A DNA stretch of 64,000 bases from Gemmatimonadaceae bacterium (GTDB taxonomy: Bacteria; Gemmatimonadota; Gemmatimonadetes; Gemmatimonadales; Gemmatimonadaceae). The notes below the pieces were generated by a model, which did not search any database, had not been told where the DNA came from, and saw only the letters and a program-made list of their open reading frames with translations. Location of the stretch: contig JANYIN010000074.1 in the NCBI GenBank assembly GCA_025362035.1, forward strand, positions 62,001 through 126,000, written 5' to 3'. The first letter of the stretch is position 1; every line of letters starts with the position of its first letter. Position numbers and translations under genes: made by a program. This document shows, piece by piece, positions 8,630 to 16,202 of this stretch.

Positions 8630-9252
8630 TGCCCATCGTCACTATCTCGCGGCAGTATGGCTCCGGAGGCTCGGAGGTCGCTGAGCGCGTGGCGCGCGCC
8701 CTGGGATGGCATCTTTACGACAACGCGGTGGTGGATGAAGTCGCGTCGCGCCTGGGGATGACCTCGGCCGAAGTGTCCGCGCGCGAGGAACGACTGCCAT
8801 CGCTGGGCGAGCGTCTCGCGTCCGCCATTTCGCTGAGCGCGCCGGAGGTCATGCCGACAGTTGGGGACGTGGCGGTACCACCGAGTGAGGAACGCATCGT
8901 GGCCGTGACGCAGCGTGTCATGGAAGAAGCCGTGGCATCCGGGCCGGCCGTGATCGTGGGACGGGGCGCGCAGTGCATGCTGGCAATGCGCGGCGATGCC
9001 CTTCACGTCTTCTGTTATGCGCCGCTGCGGGCGCTCATCGCATATGACGTCACGAATCGTGGCTCAAAGCCCGACGAAGCGCGGAAGCATGTGATCGAGG
9101 TGAACGCACGGCGGGAGGAGTACGTGACTCGGCACTGGAAGCGCGATTGGCGCGACGTCTCGAACTATCACGTCTGCGTGAACACCGCATGGCTCGGTCT
9201 CGACGGCGCGGCAGAGCTCGTGACGCGCATCGCTGAGGAGCGCTTCGGATAG
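8629..9252 (+). CDS. Cytidylate kinase-like P-loop protein
   Basis: A protein of 207 residues beginning MPIVTISRQYGSGGSEVAE, the modified P-loop (SRQYGSGG) of the cytidylate-kinase-like family (Pfam Cytidylate_kin2). A nucleotide-binding segment GPAVIVGRGAQCML and a C-terminal NYHVCVNT strand follow. True CMP kinases transfer phosphate from ATP to CMP or dCMP; this family is divergent and its substrate is uncertain. The start overlaps the GNAT stop by one base. The stop is directly adjacent to the stop of the opposite-strand gene with no spacer, so the 3' ends meet. Confidence 0.8.
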   Translation: MPIVTISRQYGSGGSEVAERVARALGWHLYDNAVVDEVASRLGMTSAEVSAREERLPSLGERLASAISLSAPEVMPTVGDVAVPPSEERIVAVTQRVMEEAVASGPAVIVGRGAQCMLAMRGDALHVFCYAPLRALIAYDVTNRGSKPDEARKHVIEVNARREEYVTRHWKRDWRDVSNYHVCVNTAWLGLDGAAELVTRIAEERFG

Positions 9253-10320
9253 CTAGCCGGCGTCTCGTTCGTGCTTCAACCGTGCAAGCTCTTCATCCAC
9301 CGACACGGGAACGAACATGTCATCGGCGATCCCGGCGATTTCCTCCGCTTCCTTCCATGCCGCCTCGAGGACGTGCAACTCGCCCTCGAGCGCTCGGCGC
9401 TCCGACTCCTCGTGGGAGGCCATCTCCAGCGCGAGCCTCCCCGCGGTGGGCAATTTTCTGAGGAAATTCTCGTTCGATCGCCGAAAGGCTCGTGATTCCG
9501 CTCCATCGCTCAGCAGGCGCGCCGCGTGCCGATAGAGCAGCATCGGGTCGCCCATGTCCTCCAGATAACCGACGGCTTGTTTCACGTCGCGCTCTGATCC
9601 GCCACCCTGGTTGAGTCGGGGCAGCAGTGCGCCCGCAGCGCGAATGGCCTCATCGCCCGTGAGCTCCACCTCGTGCGTGTTCGCGTCGAACTTGTACCAG
9701 GGAACGGTCCGACTGTCACTGACCGCGTTCACGCGCAGAACGATGTCGCGCCCGGCCACCAAGAGCTTCGTCTTCGGGAGCTCGCTGAGTCGCATGCGCA
9801 GGGAGGGATCTCTTGCCGAGCGGAGATAAACGAGGGTACGCGAGCGATAGATGCCCTTCCCCGCGTTGACGATCTGCCAGGTGGGTTGAAACGCCCCGGC
9901 TCCGACCAGACCAAGCATCGGACCCGCGACGAGGACCACGCCGGCCACTGCGACGCCACCGGCGATCATCGTATAGTGCCGCCGCCGCCGTCGTCCGAAT
10001 TGATCGCCATACCGCCAGGCTGCCATTTCAGGCCGCTGTGGCTCGCCGATTCGCACGAGTTCAAGCCCTTCTTTCAGCCGCGCCAGGCCAACGTGATCGG
10101 TTGAGACGCGCAACCGAGTTGCACGGAACAGCTTTTCGCACTCCTCGATGGCCTCCCAACGCTCCTCCAGCGGCGTGAGATTCCACCGCTCGCACTTGCG
10201 GCAGACGACCCAGAGCCGGCCTTTGGCGCCGTCGAATGCGAGGCGTCGGCCAACCGGGAAGTGCTCGATAACCTCATTGCGGCCGAGCTGTCCGTTGCAG
10301 AAAAGACAGGTCGAGTACAT
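9253..10320 (-). CDS. Zinc-ribbon membrane protein of unknown function
   Basis: A protein of 355 residues. The N-terminus has two CxxC pairs (CLFC at residues 5-8 and CRKC near 43) that should form a zinc ribbon. A basic stretch (GRRRRRHY) and one or two hydrophobic helices (about 100-130) follow, then a soluble domain and a Glu-rich C-terminal helical region (HEESERRALEGELHVLEAAWKEAEEIA). I do not recognise a family. The zinc ribbon would be cytosolic and the domain after the membrane segment probably outside. The start ATG 10320 lies four bases after the MFS transporter stop, so the two genes form a minus-strand operon. Confidence 0.65.
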   Translation of the reverse strand: MYSTCLFCNGQLGRNEVIEHFPVGRRLAFDGAKGRLWVVCRKCERWNLTPLEERWEAIEECEKLFRATRLRVSTDHVGLARLKEGLELVRIGEPQRPEMAAWRYGDQFGRRRRRHYTMIAGGVAVAGVVLVAGPMLGLVGAGAFQPTWQIVNAGKGIYRSRTLVYLRSARDPSLRMRLSELPKTKLLVAGRDIVLRVNAVSDSRTVPWYKFDANTHEVELTGDEAIRAAGALLPRLNQGGGSERDVKQAVGYLEDMGDPMLLYRHAARLLSDGAESRAFRRSNENFLRKLPTAGRLALEMASHEESERRALEGELHVLEAAWKEAEEIAGIADDMFVPVSVDEELARLKHERDAG

Positions 10321-10324
10321 GAGT

Positions 10325-11551
10325 CTAGAGTGTCCGGAGTTCGGGCCGTTGAAAGAAAGCCCAGATGCCGTACGAGAGCATGAGTACCGCTCCGCCGGCG
10401 ATAGAGGCCGCGACGCCGGCGACGTGGGCGAAGCTACCCGCAACGAAGGCGCCGACGACCTGCGACAGTCCCACGACGACCAAGCCGTATGCCGCCATCA
10501 TGCGCCCACGCAGCAGGTCGGGAACGACCCCCTGCAGCAGCCCGTTCGAAATGGCGCCATTCAGGATCATCGTACACCCGATCCCAAGCAACAGTACGTA
10601 GGCAACCCGCGACGAGTGACAGAACGAGAATGCGATCAACAACAGCGGCCAGGCGATGGATGCCCCGATGAGCAGCTTGATGCGAGAAAATCGGTATCCG
10701 ACGCCGGCCAGCGCGAGCGCGCCGGCCAGGCCGCCGACGCCCACGCACGACATCAGCAGCCCATAGCCCGCCGCGCCGAGCCCGAACATGTCGCGAGCGA
10801 CGACGGGCATGAGCGCCAGCACCGGCACGCCAAGGATGGAGTACACGGTGACCATGGTCATCAGCGCGCGAACATTCGGCGTGTCCCGCACGTAGCGGAA
10901 CGCCTGCATCACACCTTCCCACGGACTGTGCCCTACGTGCTGTGCGACCCACGTGGGAAGGTGAATCATGAACAAGCCGACCAGCACAGTCACGAAGCTC
11001 GCAGCGTTGAGAAAGAAACACCACGCAATGCCGAACTTCGCGATGGTGGCAGCCGCGAGCCCTGGTCCGACCACCCGCGCCAGATTGAACCCGCTGGAAT
11101 TCAGGGCGATCGCGTCGGGTAGATCATCGCGACCCACCAGGTCGATGAACAGCGATTGGCGCGCGGGAATCTCTATCGATGAGATCAGCCCGGAGAGAAA
11201 GGCCAGCGTCAGCAGGGCAGCGATGGTGATGTGCCCAGAATAGGTTAGCCACCACAACAGTGTCGCATCAGCCAGAAACGCGCCCTGCGCGATCTTCACG
11301 ACCTTCAGCTTGTCCGAGCGATCGACGATCGCGCCGGCGGGCATGCTGAAGACAAGGATTGGAATGGACGAGGCCGTCGCTACCAAACCCACCATGAACG
11401 CGCTGTTGGTCAGGTCCAGCGCCAGCCAGCCGAGCGCCATCACCTGCATCCATGTGCCGATGAGCGAGAGCGTCTGTCCGATGAGGAACAGCCGGAAGTT
11501 CCGATGGCGGAGGAAGACGCGGAACGGGTTGATCGACGTCGCCGAGGTCAC
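10325..11551 (-). CDS. MFS transporter (EntS-like, 12 TM)
   Basis: About 408 residues with repeated hydrophobic helices. An N-terminal NPFRVFLRHRNFRLFLIGQ is followed by GTWMQVMALGWLALDLTNS, a hallmark of the EntS/MFS_3 exporter branch. The loop between helices 2 and 3 reads SMPAGAIVDRSDKLK. It is probably an inner-membrane exporter of a small molecule; the substrate is unknown. The start is uncertain. GTG 11551 is chosen because the first membrane helix begins soon after and the frame farther upstream would run into the opposite-strand VWA gene start. No clear ribosome-binding site is visible, so a leaderless mRNA is possible. Confidence 0.8.
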   Translation of the reverse strand: MTSATSINPFRVFLRHRNFRLFLIGQTLSLIGTWMQVMALGWLALDLTNSAFMVGLVATASSIPILVFSMPAGAIVDRSDKLKVVKIAQGAFLADATLLWWLTYSGHITIAALLTLAFLSGLISSIEIPARQSLFIDLVGRDDLPDAIALNSSGFNLARVVGPGLAAATIAKFGIAWCFFLNAASFVTVLVGLFMIHLPTWVAQHVGHSPWEGVMQAFRYVRDTPNVRALMTMVTVYSILGVPVLALMPVVARDMFGLGAAGYGLLMSCVGVGGLAGALALAGVGYRFSRIKLLIGASIAWPLLLIAFSFCHSSRVAYVLLLGIGCTMILNGAISNGLLQGVVPDLLRGRMMAAYGLVVVGLSQVVGAFVAGSFAHVAGVAASIAGGAVLMLSYGIWAFFQRPELRTL

Positions 11552-11577
11552 GGGCGCAATATAGAGGGCGGAGGGGG

Positions 11578-11599
11578 TTGGCACTTCGGCGCGTGCCAA
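11578..11599. promoter_or_regulatory. Inverted repeat TTGGCAC-N8-GTGCCAA (operator candidate)
   Basis: Perfect 7-bp arms at 11578-11584 and 11593-11599 lie midway between the divergent MFS and VWA starts. On the plus strand TTGGCA (11578-11583) with an 18-base spacer and TATTAG (11602-11607) also reads as a possible sigma70-type promoter for the VWA gene, so the repeat would cover that promoter. Site assignment is inference. Confidence 0.4.
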
Positions 11600-11624
11600 G
11601 GTATTAGTGAAGGAGGAGGGTGTC

Positions 11625-12905
11625 ATGCGCTTCCATACCTATAGCAAGTTCTCGCCGGAGATGGCCGACGCGGTCGACCTCCAGGCCCTGCTCGACAAGT
11701 TGGCCGACTTCCTCCTCCAATCCGGGTTTGCCGGTGGGGAGAGTCAGCCACACTACGGCATGGGGTTCGACGAGCCCCGCGATCGTTCTCTCGAGGCCCT
11801 GCGTCAGGCGATACTGGAGGCCCTCATGGCGAGTGGCCAGTTCACACCGGAGATGCTCGAAGCCTTGCGCGGTGACGGCGACGAGGAAGCCCAGGCCAAG
11901 CTCGCGAAGCTCCTGGATGACCTGGTGCAGCGGCTGGTCAAGGAGGGGTACCTGAACCTCGACACGCCGCCGCAGATGCCAGCCGGTCACCAGCCGGTCA
12001 CCGGCAAGGGCTCCATGGCGCACGCGGCAGCGAAGGACGTGAACTTCAACCTCACCGACAAGGGCATCGACTTCCTCGGTTACAAGACGCTGCGGGGGCT
12101 CCTCGGCTCACTCGGGAAGTCGAGCTTCGGCAGTCATGACACGCCGTATCTGGCTACCGGCATCGAGGCAGATGGCTGGAGCAAGGTCTACGAGTTCGGC
12201 GACGTGTTGAACATCGACGTGAATGAGACGCTGAAGAATTCCCTGATCCGCACCGGCCGGATCGAGGTTCCGATGGATCTCGACTACGGGGATCTCATGG
12301 TGCGTCAGGCGGAGTACCGTTCGAGTTGCGCGACGGTGCTCATGCTGGACTGTTCGCACTCCATGATTCTATACGGCGAAGATCGGTTCACGCCGGCGAA
12401 GAAGGTGGCGCTTGCGCTCACACACCTGATTCGTACGCAGTTTCCCGGTGACTCGATCAAGGTAGTGCTGTTCCACGACTCGGCGGAGGAGATTCCGCTG
12501 GCAACGCTCGCGAGCGCGCAGGTGGGACCGTACCACACGAACACGGCGGAGGGGTTGAAGCTTGCACGGCGCCTGTTGATGGCGCAGAAGAAGGACATGC
12601 GGCAGATCATCATGATCACGGACGGCAAGCCGAGCGCGCTGACGATGCCGGATGGACAGATCTACAAGAACTCGTTCGGCCTGGACCTCACCGTGATCGA
12701 AAAGACACTACAGGAAGTGGCGGCCTGTCGGAAGTCGGGGATCATGATCAACACATTCATGCTCGCCCGAGACAGGGCGCTCGTCGAATTCGTGAAACGG
12801 ATGAGCGAGATCAGCCGGGGCAAGGCGTACTTCACGACCACGATCACGCTAGGGCAGTTCATCCTGATGGACTTCCTGAAGCGAAAGACGCGCAAGGTGA
12901 GTTGA
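11625..12905 (+). CDS. VWA-domain protein, probable partner of the ChlI-like ATPase
   Basis: A protein of 426 residues from ATG 11625, preceded by a very strong ribosome-binding site (AGGAGGAGG at 11611-11619). The N-terminal half (1-230) is helical and acidic. The C-terminal half is a von Willebrand A domain with a complete MIDAS: D242-x-S244-x-S246 (DCSHSM), a Thr in HTNTAEGL and ITDG (331-334). AAA+/VWA pairs use the MIDAS protein as an adaptor for the ATPase. The candidate ATPase here is at 6608-8086. The five genes between and around them differ in strand, so the pair is not a simple operon. Confidence 0.8.
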   Translation: MRFHTYSKFSPEMADAVDLQALLDKLADFLLQSGFAGGESQPHYGMGFDEPRDRSLEALRQAILEALMASGQFTPEMLEALRGDGDEEAQAKLAKLLDDLVQRLVKEGYLNLDTPPQMPAGHQPVTGKGSMAHAAAKDVNFNLTDKGIDFLGYKTLRGLLGSLGKSSFGSHDTPYLATGIEADGWSKVYEFGDVLNIDVNETLKNSLIRTGRIEVPMDLDYGDLMVRQAEYRSSCATVLMLDCSHSMILYGEDRFTPAKKVALALTHLIRTQFPGDSIKVVLFHDSAEEIPLATLASAQVGPYHTNTAEGLKLARRLLMAQKKDMRQIIMITDGKPSALTMPDGQIYKNSFGLDLTVIEKTLQEVAACRKSGIMINTFMLARDRALVEFVKRMSEISRGKAYFTTTITLGQFILMDFLKRKTRKVS

Positions 12906-12925
12906 CAACCTGCACGCGAGAGCGC

Positions 12926-13894
12926 TCACACCTCCCGATTCAGAATCCTGCGCAGGACAGCCGAGTCCATGTTTCCGCCGCAGAACACGACGCCAACGCG
13001 CTGACCGTCGAGTTGGTCACGGAGTTTCCGCGCCGCGGCGACGCCCATCGCGCCAGCACCTTCCACGAGGTGATGCGTTGACGACAGAATGAGGCGAACC
13101 GCGTCGGCCGTTTCCGCGTCCGTGACGGTGATGAAGTCGGCGAGTCCGTCGATCAGCGTGGGCAGCGTCAGGTCGTACGTCGAACGCGTCGCGACGCCCT
13201 CAGCGAAGGTATCGGCGCGCGCGGTGGTGTGCGCGGCATGGGTCGCCCAACCGTTGCGTTGGGCGGGAGCACCGGCGGACTGCACGCCAATGATGCGAAG
13301 CCCGGGGCGCCACATGCGCGACACGATGATCGCGCCCACCGCCTGGGAACCACCACCGATCGCGATGATCAGCGCGTCGAGATCGTCCGCTTGCTCGAGG
13401 ATCTCCATCGTCATCGTGCCCGCGCCGGCCAGCACGTTCACGTTGGATGTCGAGTGCGCCAAGGTAAACCCTTCTTGCTCGGAGAGTCGCGTCGCAACCT
13501 GGACGGCGGCGTCGTAGTCAGCGCCCTGTTCCACCACGCGCGCGCCCCACGCTCGCACGGCGGCGTTCTTTTCCGGGTTGTTGCCCACCGGCACGCAGAT
13601 CGTGACGTCCACGTCGAGCTTGCGACCCGCAAAGGCCAGGCCGAGCCCGTGGTTGCCCGTGGTCGCGCCGACGACGCCAGCGGCACGCTGCGTGGCATCG
13701 AGGGCGGTGACCGTCGAGAGGCCGTTGCGCACCTTGAACGAACCAGTGGGTTGCATATTCTCGTGCTTCACCAGCACCGAGAGGCCCAGTTCAGCATCGA
13801 GCGTCGGGTAGGCACGCAGTGGCGTGGATTCGAGGTACGGGGCGATGCGCTCGCGCGCGCGCTCCACGTCGGCAAAGCAGATAGGTGCGGTCAT
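12926..13894 (-). CDS. Threonine/serine dehydratase-like PLP enzyme
   Basis: A protein of 322 residues of fold-type II PLP enzymes. Lys54 in PTGSFKVRNGL forms the Schiff base, and GGGSQAVG is the phosphate-binding loop of the tryptophan-synthase-beta superfamily. The length matches the catabolic (TdcB-like) threonine ammonia-lyase or serine racemase group, without the C-terminal ACT regulatory domain of biosynthetic IlvA. The probable reaction is threonine to 2-oxobutanoate plus ammonia, but serine or hydroxy-aspartate activity cannot be excluded. The start ATG 13894 is chosen because family similarity begins there; the frame is open upstream to 14062, which overlaps crcB. Confidence 0.8.
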   Translation of the reverse strand: MTAPICFADVERARERIAPYLESTPLRAYPTLDAELGLSVLVKHENMQPTGSFKVRNGLSTVTALDATQRAAGVVGATTGNHGLGLAFAGRKLDVDVTICVPVGNNPEKNAAVRAWGARVVEQGADYDAAVQVATRLSEQEGFTLAHSTSNVNVLAGAGTMTMEILEQADDLDALIIAIGGGSQAVGAIIVSRMWRPGLRIIGVQSAGAPAQRNGWATHAAHTTARADTFAEGVATRSTYDLTLPTLIDGLADFITVTDAETADAVRLILSSTHHLVEGAGAMGVAAARKLRDQLDGQRVGVVFCGGNMDSAVLRRILNREV

Positions 13895-14005
13895 GTGTGG
13901 ACAGTAAGACGGACCATAGAGCGCGCGCAACCGGCCCGGCACCAGCATATTGTGCGGGACCGATGCTGACGACACGGACCCGCCTTCTCTCGACCTCCTG
14001 GCCAC

Positions 14006-14398
14006 ATGAAAATCTTTTTGGCTGTCGCACTCGGCGCCGCGCTCGGCGGCGTGTCCCGGCACTACTTCTCCGTGTCGGTGCAGCCAAGGCTCGGCAGTTT
14101 TCCTTGGTCCACCATGATCATCAATGTGTCGGGAAGTCTGCTACTGGGCTTCGTCATGCGATACGCTCTGGCGACGCCCAGTTTGAGTGTCGAGATGCGC
14201 GTGCTCTTGACGACGGGATTCTGCGGCGGGTTCACCACCTTCTCGACGTACAGCTTCGAAACCGTAACGCTACTCCAGAATGGCGAATATCGGCGCGCCG
14301 GCGCGTATGCGTTCGGGAGCATGCTGCTCGCGCTCGTGGCGACGATGGCCGGATTCACGCTCGCTCGCGGCCTTATCACTTTGCGAGAGCGGGTCTGA
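14006..14398 (+). CDS. crcB: Fluoride ion channel CrcB/Fluc
   Basis: A protein of 130 residues with four hydrophobic helices. Family motifs are present: N-terminal GAALGGVSRHY, the central NVSGSLLLG, and GFCGGFTTFSTYSFE with the conserved TTFST track. Fluc channels work as dual-topology dimers that let fluoride leave the cell. It is a single gene here, so it would have to homodimerise. The 111 bases upstream do not show a convincing fluoride riboswitch. Confidence 0.92.
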   Translation: MKIFLAVALGAALGGVSRHYFSVSVQPRLGSFPWSTMIINVSGSLLLGFVMRYALATPSLSVEMRVLLTTGFCGGFTTFSTYSFETVTLLQNGEYRRAGAYAFGSMLLALVATMAGFTLARGLITLRERV

Positions 14399-14442
14399 CA
14401 TCGCGGGGGCGCCACGGGATAGCCACGACACAGGAGGCTCTG

Positions 14443-14460
14443 ATGCTTGACCTGGGATGA
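14443..14460 (+). other. Five-codon ORF with perfect Shine-Dalgarno
   Basis: AGGAGG at 14432-14437 sits five bases before ATG CTT GAC CTG GGA TGA. No longer in-frame gene follows. It could be a minimal leader peptide, a chance site or the remnant of a lost start. Function is unknown. Confidence 0.3.
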
Positions 14461-14600
14461 TCGGCTAGGGCGTCATCACGCTCGAACGCAAACGTGTTTG
14501 TGTACAGGAGCCATCCGGGGTGAAGGCGATGCCTGCGATGCACGGCGTCACGCCGGGGCCGAGACGCGCGGCGGAGCGGCGGGGCTGCTACATTCGGCAG

Positions 14601-15254
14601 ATGCTTTCCGCACTCCTGGGCGTGATCCTGCTTGGTTTCCTGCTTGGCATGCGGCACGCGACCGATCCGGATCACGTCGTCGCGGTGACGACGATCGTTT
14701 CGCAGCAGCGCTCGCTCGCACGCGCCGCGCGAACGGGAATCCTTTGGGGCATCGGACACACCACCACGATCTTTCTCGTCGGCGGCGCGATCATCGTGCT
14801 CAAGCTGCGGATCTCGTCGATCCCGCCGCGACTGGGGTTGTCCCTCGAGTTTGCCGTCGCCGTGATGCTGGTGGTGCTCGGGCTGCTCACGCTGTCCGGC
14901 GGCGAACGGCGCGTTGCGGACAGCACGACGCGCCCCCTCACCGTCGGCTTCGTGCATGGGCTTGCTGGATCCGCCGCCGTGGCGACGCTACCGCAGGTGG
15001 CACTCATCCCAAATCCGCTCTGGGCGATAGCCTACCTTGGCGTCTTCGGGGTGGGGACCATCGCGGGCATGCTCCTGATCACCGTATCGATCGCCGCGCC
15101 GTCGCTGCTCGTCACCCAGCGGTTCGCATCACTGAACCGCAGGCTCCGCATCGCGTCGGGCATGGCGAGCATCGCGTTCGGATTGTTTCTCGCCCATCGC
15201 ATTGGGTTCGTCCACGGCCTGTTCACTGCCGCGCCTTCGTGGACCCCACAGTAA
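14601..15254 (+). CDS. NicO/HoxN-family nickel/cobalt transporter-like membrane protein
   Basis: A protein of 217 residues, six or so hydrophobic helices. The metal-binding signature H-x4-D-H is present in helix 2 as RHATDPDHVVAV, followed by GIGHTTTIFLVGG, both typical of high-affinity Ni/Co permeases and the related UreH/SulP-like group. Nickel or cobalt import is the likely role. A methionine synthase that needs cobalamin and a CbiX cobaltochelatase occur elsewhere in the window, so cobalt is attractive. The start ATG 14601 is used; earlier in-frame starts at 14520 and 14529 are possible. The 3' end overlaps mutY by 16 bases. Confidence 0.78.
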   Translation: MLSALLGVILLGFLLGMRHATDPDHVVAVTTIVSQQRSLARAARTGILWGIGHTTTIFLVGGAIIVLKLRISSIPPRLGLSLEFAVAVMLVVLGLLTLSGGERRVADSTTRPLTVGFVHGLAGSAAVATLPQVALIPNPLWAIAYLGVFGVGTIAGMLLITVSIAAPSLLVTQRFASLNRRLRIASGMASIAFGLFLAHRIGFVHGLFTAAPSWTPQ

Positions 15255-15967
15255 GGCGGCGGCCACGTCCGCGAGCGGAGGCCGGGCTCTCTCTCGAGCC
15301 CGCCCACGGACGACGGTTCGGGGCGCTGCTCCGCCGGTGGTTTCGCGCAAATGGACGGGACCTTCCATGGCGGAGGACGCGCGACCCTTATCACATCCTT
15401 GTGTCGGAGCTGATGCTTCAGCAGACCCAAGTGTCGCGCGTCGTACCGAAGTACGGCAAGTTCCTCGAGACGTTCCCGACACTGCACCACATCGCGCGCG
15501 CAGGACCGAAGCGCGTGACGGAAGCGTGGTCGGGCCTCGGGTATTACGCGAGAGCGCGGAATCTCCACGCGCTCGCCAGCGTCGTCACCAATCGCGGCCG
15601 CAATACGGAGGGCACTCTGCCGCCCGATGCCGAGTCCCTCAAGACGCTGCCGGGGGTGGGCGCGTATACGGCCGGGGCAGTCAGCTCGTTTGCGTACGAG
15701 CGCCGCGCGGAGCTTGTGGATACGAACGTCGCGCGGGTGCTCCAGCGCGTGTTCGCGCCGAAGGTAGTGATCAAGTCCGGCGCTGGCCAGAAGCGACTGT
15801 GGTCGATCGCGCGGGCGATCCTGCCCAGAACCGGCAAGGCCACGTGGACACACAATCAGGCGCTGATGGAGCTGGGGGCCCTGGTGTGCACGGCGCGAGT
15901 GGCGCGGTGCGCGGGTTGTCCGGTGCGCAGTGTCTGTGCAACCGGCAACGCTTCCGGGACTCGCTGA
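15239..15967 (+). CDS. mutY: A/G-specific adenine DNA glycosylase, short form
   Basis: A protein of 242 residues. The family motif DLPWRRTRDPYHILVSELMLQQTQV carries the catalytic Glu57. The helix-hairpin-helix LPGVGAYTAGAV leads to catalytic Asp161 (VDTNVARV), and the C-terminal 4Fe-4S loop is C217-x6-C224-x2-C227-x5-C233. MutY removes adenine mispaired with 8-oxoguanine. E. coli MutY is about 350 residues and ends with a NUDIX-like domain for 8-oxoG recognition; this protein stops right after the cluster, so that domain is missing. The start is probably GTG 15239, inside the end of the transporter gene. No other start codon lies in frame before the core. Confidence 0.85.
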   Translation: MDPTVRRRPRPRAEAGLSLEPAHGRRFGALLRRWFRANGRDLPWRRTRDPYHILVSELMLQQTQVSRVVPKYGKFLETFPTLHHIARAGPKRVTEAWSGLGYYARARNLHALASVVTNRGRNTEGTLPPDAESLKTLPGVGAYTAGAVSSFAYERRAELVDTNVARVLQRVFAPKVVIKSGAGQKRLWSIARAILPRTGKATWTHNQALMELGALVCTARVARCAGCPVRSVCATGNASGTR

Positions 15968-16202
15968 AGGCTGCGCCCGTGCGCCGGCGTCGGTCGCCCC
16001 TGACCATCGCGTGCGCTATCCGAATGACGCCCGCCCGTTCCCCGACGGATGCGGGTGTTTCCCTTCCCATGGCATTCGATTCTACAACGCCTTCGGCGAC
16101 GGCGCCCACGTTCGAAGCGACCGCTTCGCGCCTTGCTCGTCTTACGGGGCTGGTCGGCAGGTGGCTGAATGGCCGAAGAGCGTGCCGTCAGGCGCGCGCG
16201 GG

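Noticed and set aside
6608..12905. AAA+/VWA pair read as magnesium chelatase (BchI/BchD)
   Set aside because: No H subunit or other bacteriochlorophyll gene is present, the VWA protein lacks an ATPase-like N-terminal half, and Walker B differs.
13895..14005. Possible fluoride riboswitch upstream of crcB
   Set aside because: A GCTGACGAC segment is faintly like part of the crcB motif, but the GGCGATGG-type 5' strand and the pseudoknot are not there.
14447..15238. Upstream extension of the mutY frame
   Set aside because: The frame is open but runs through the Ni/Co transporter gene and shows no conserved sequence. MutY similarity begins only near 15302, so GTG 15239 is preferred.
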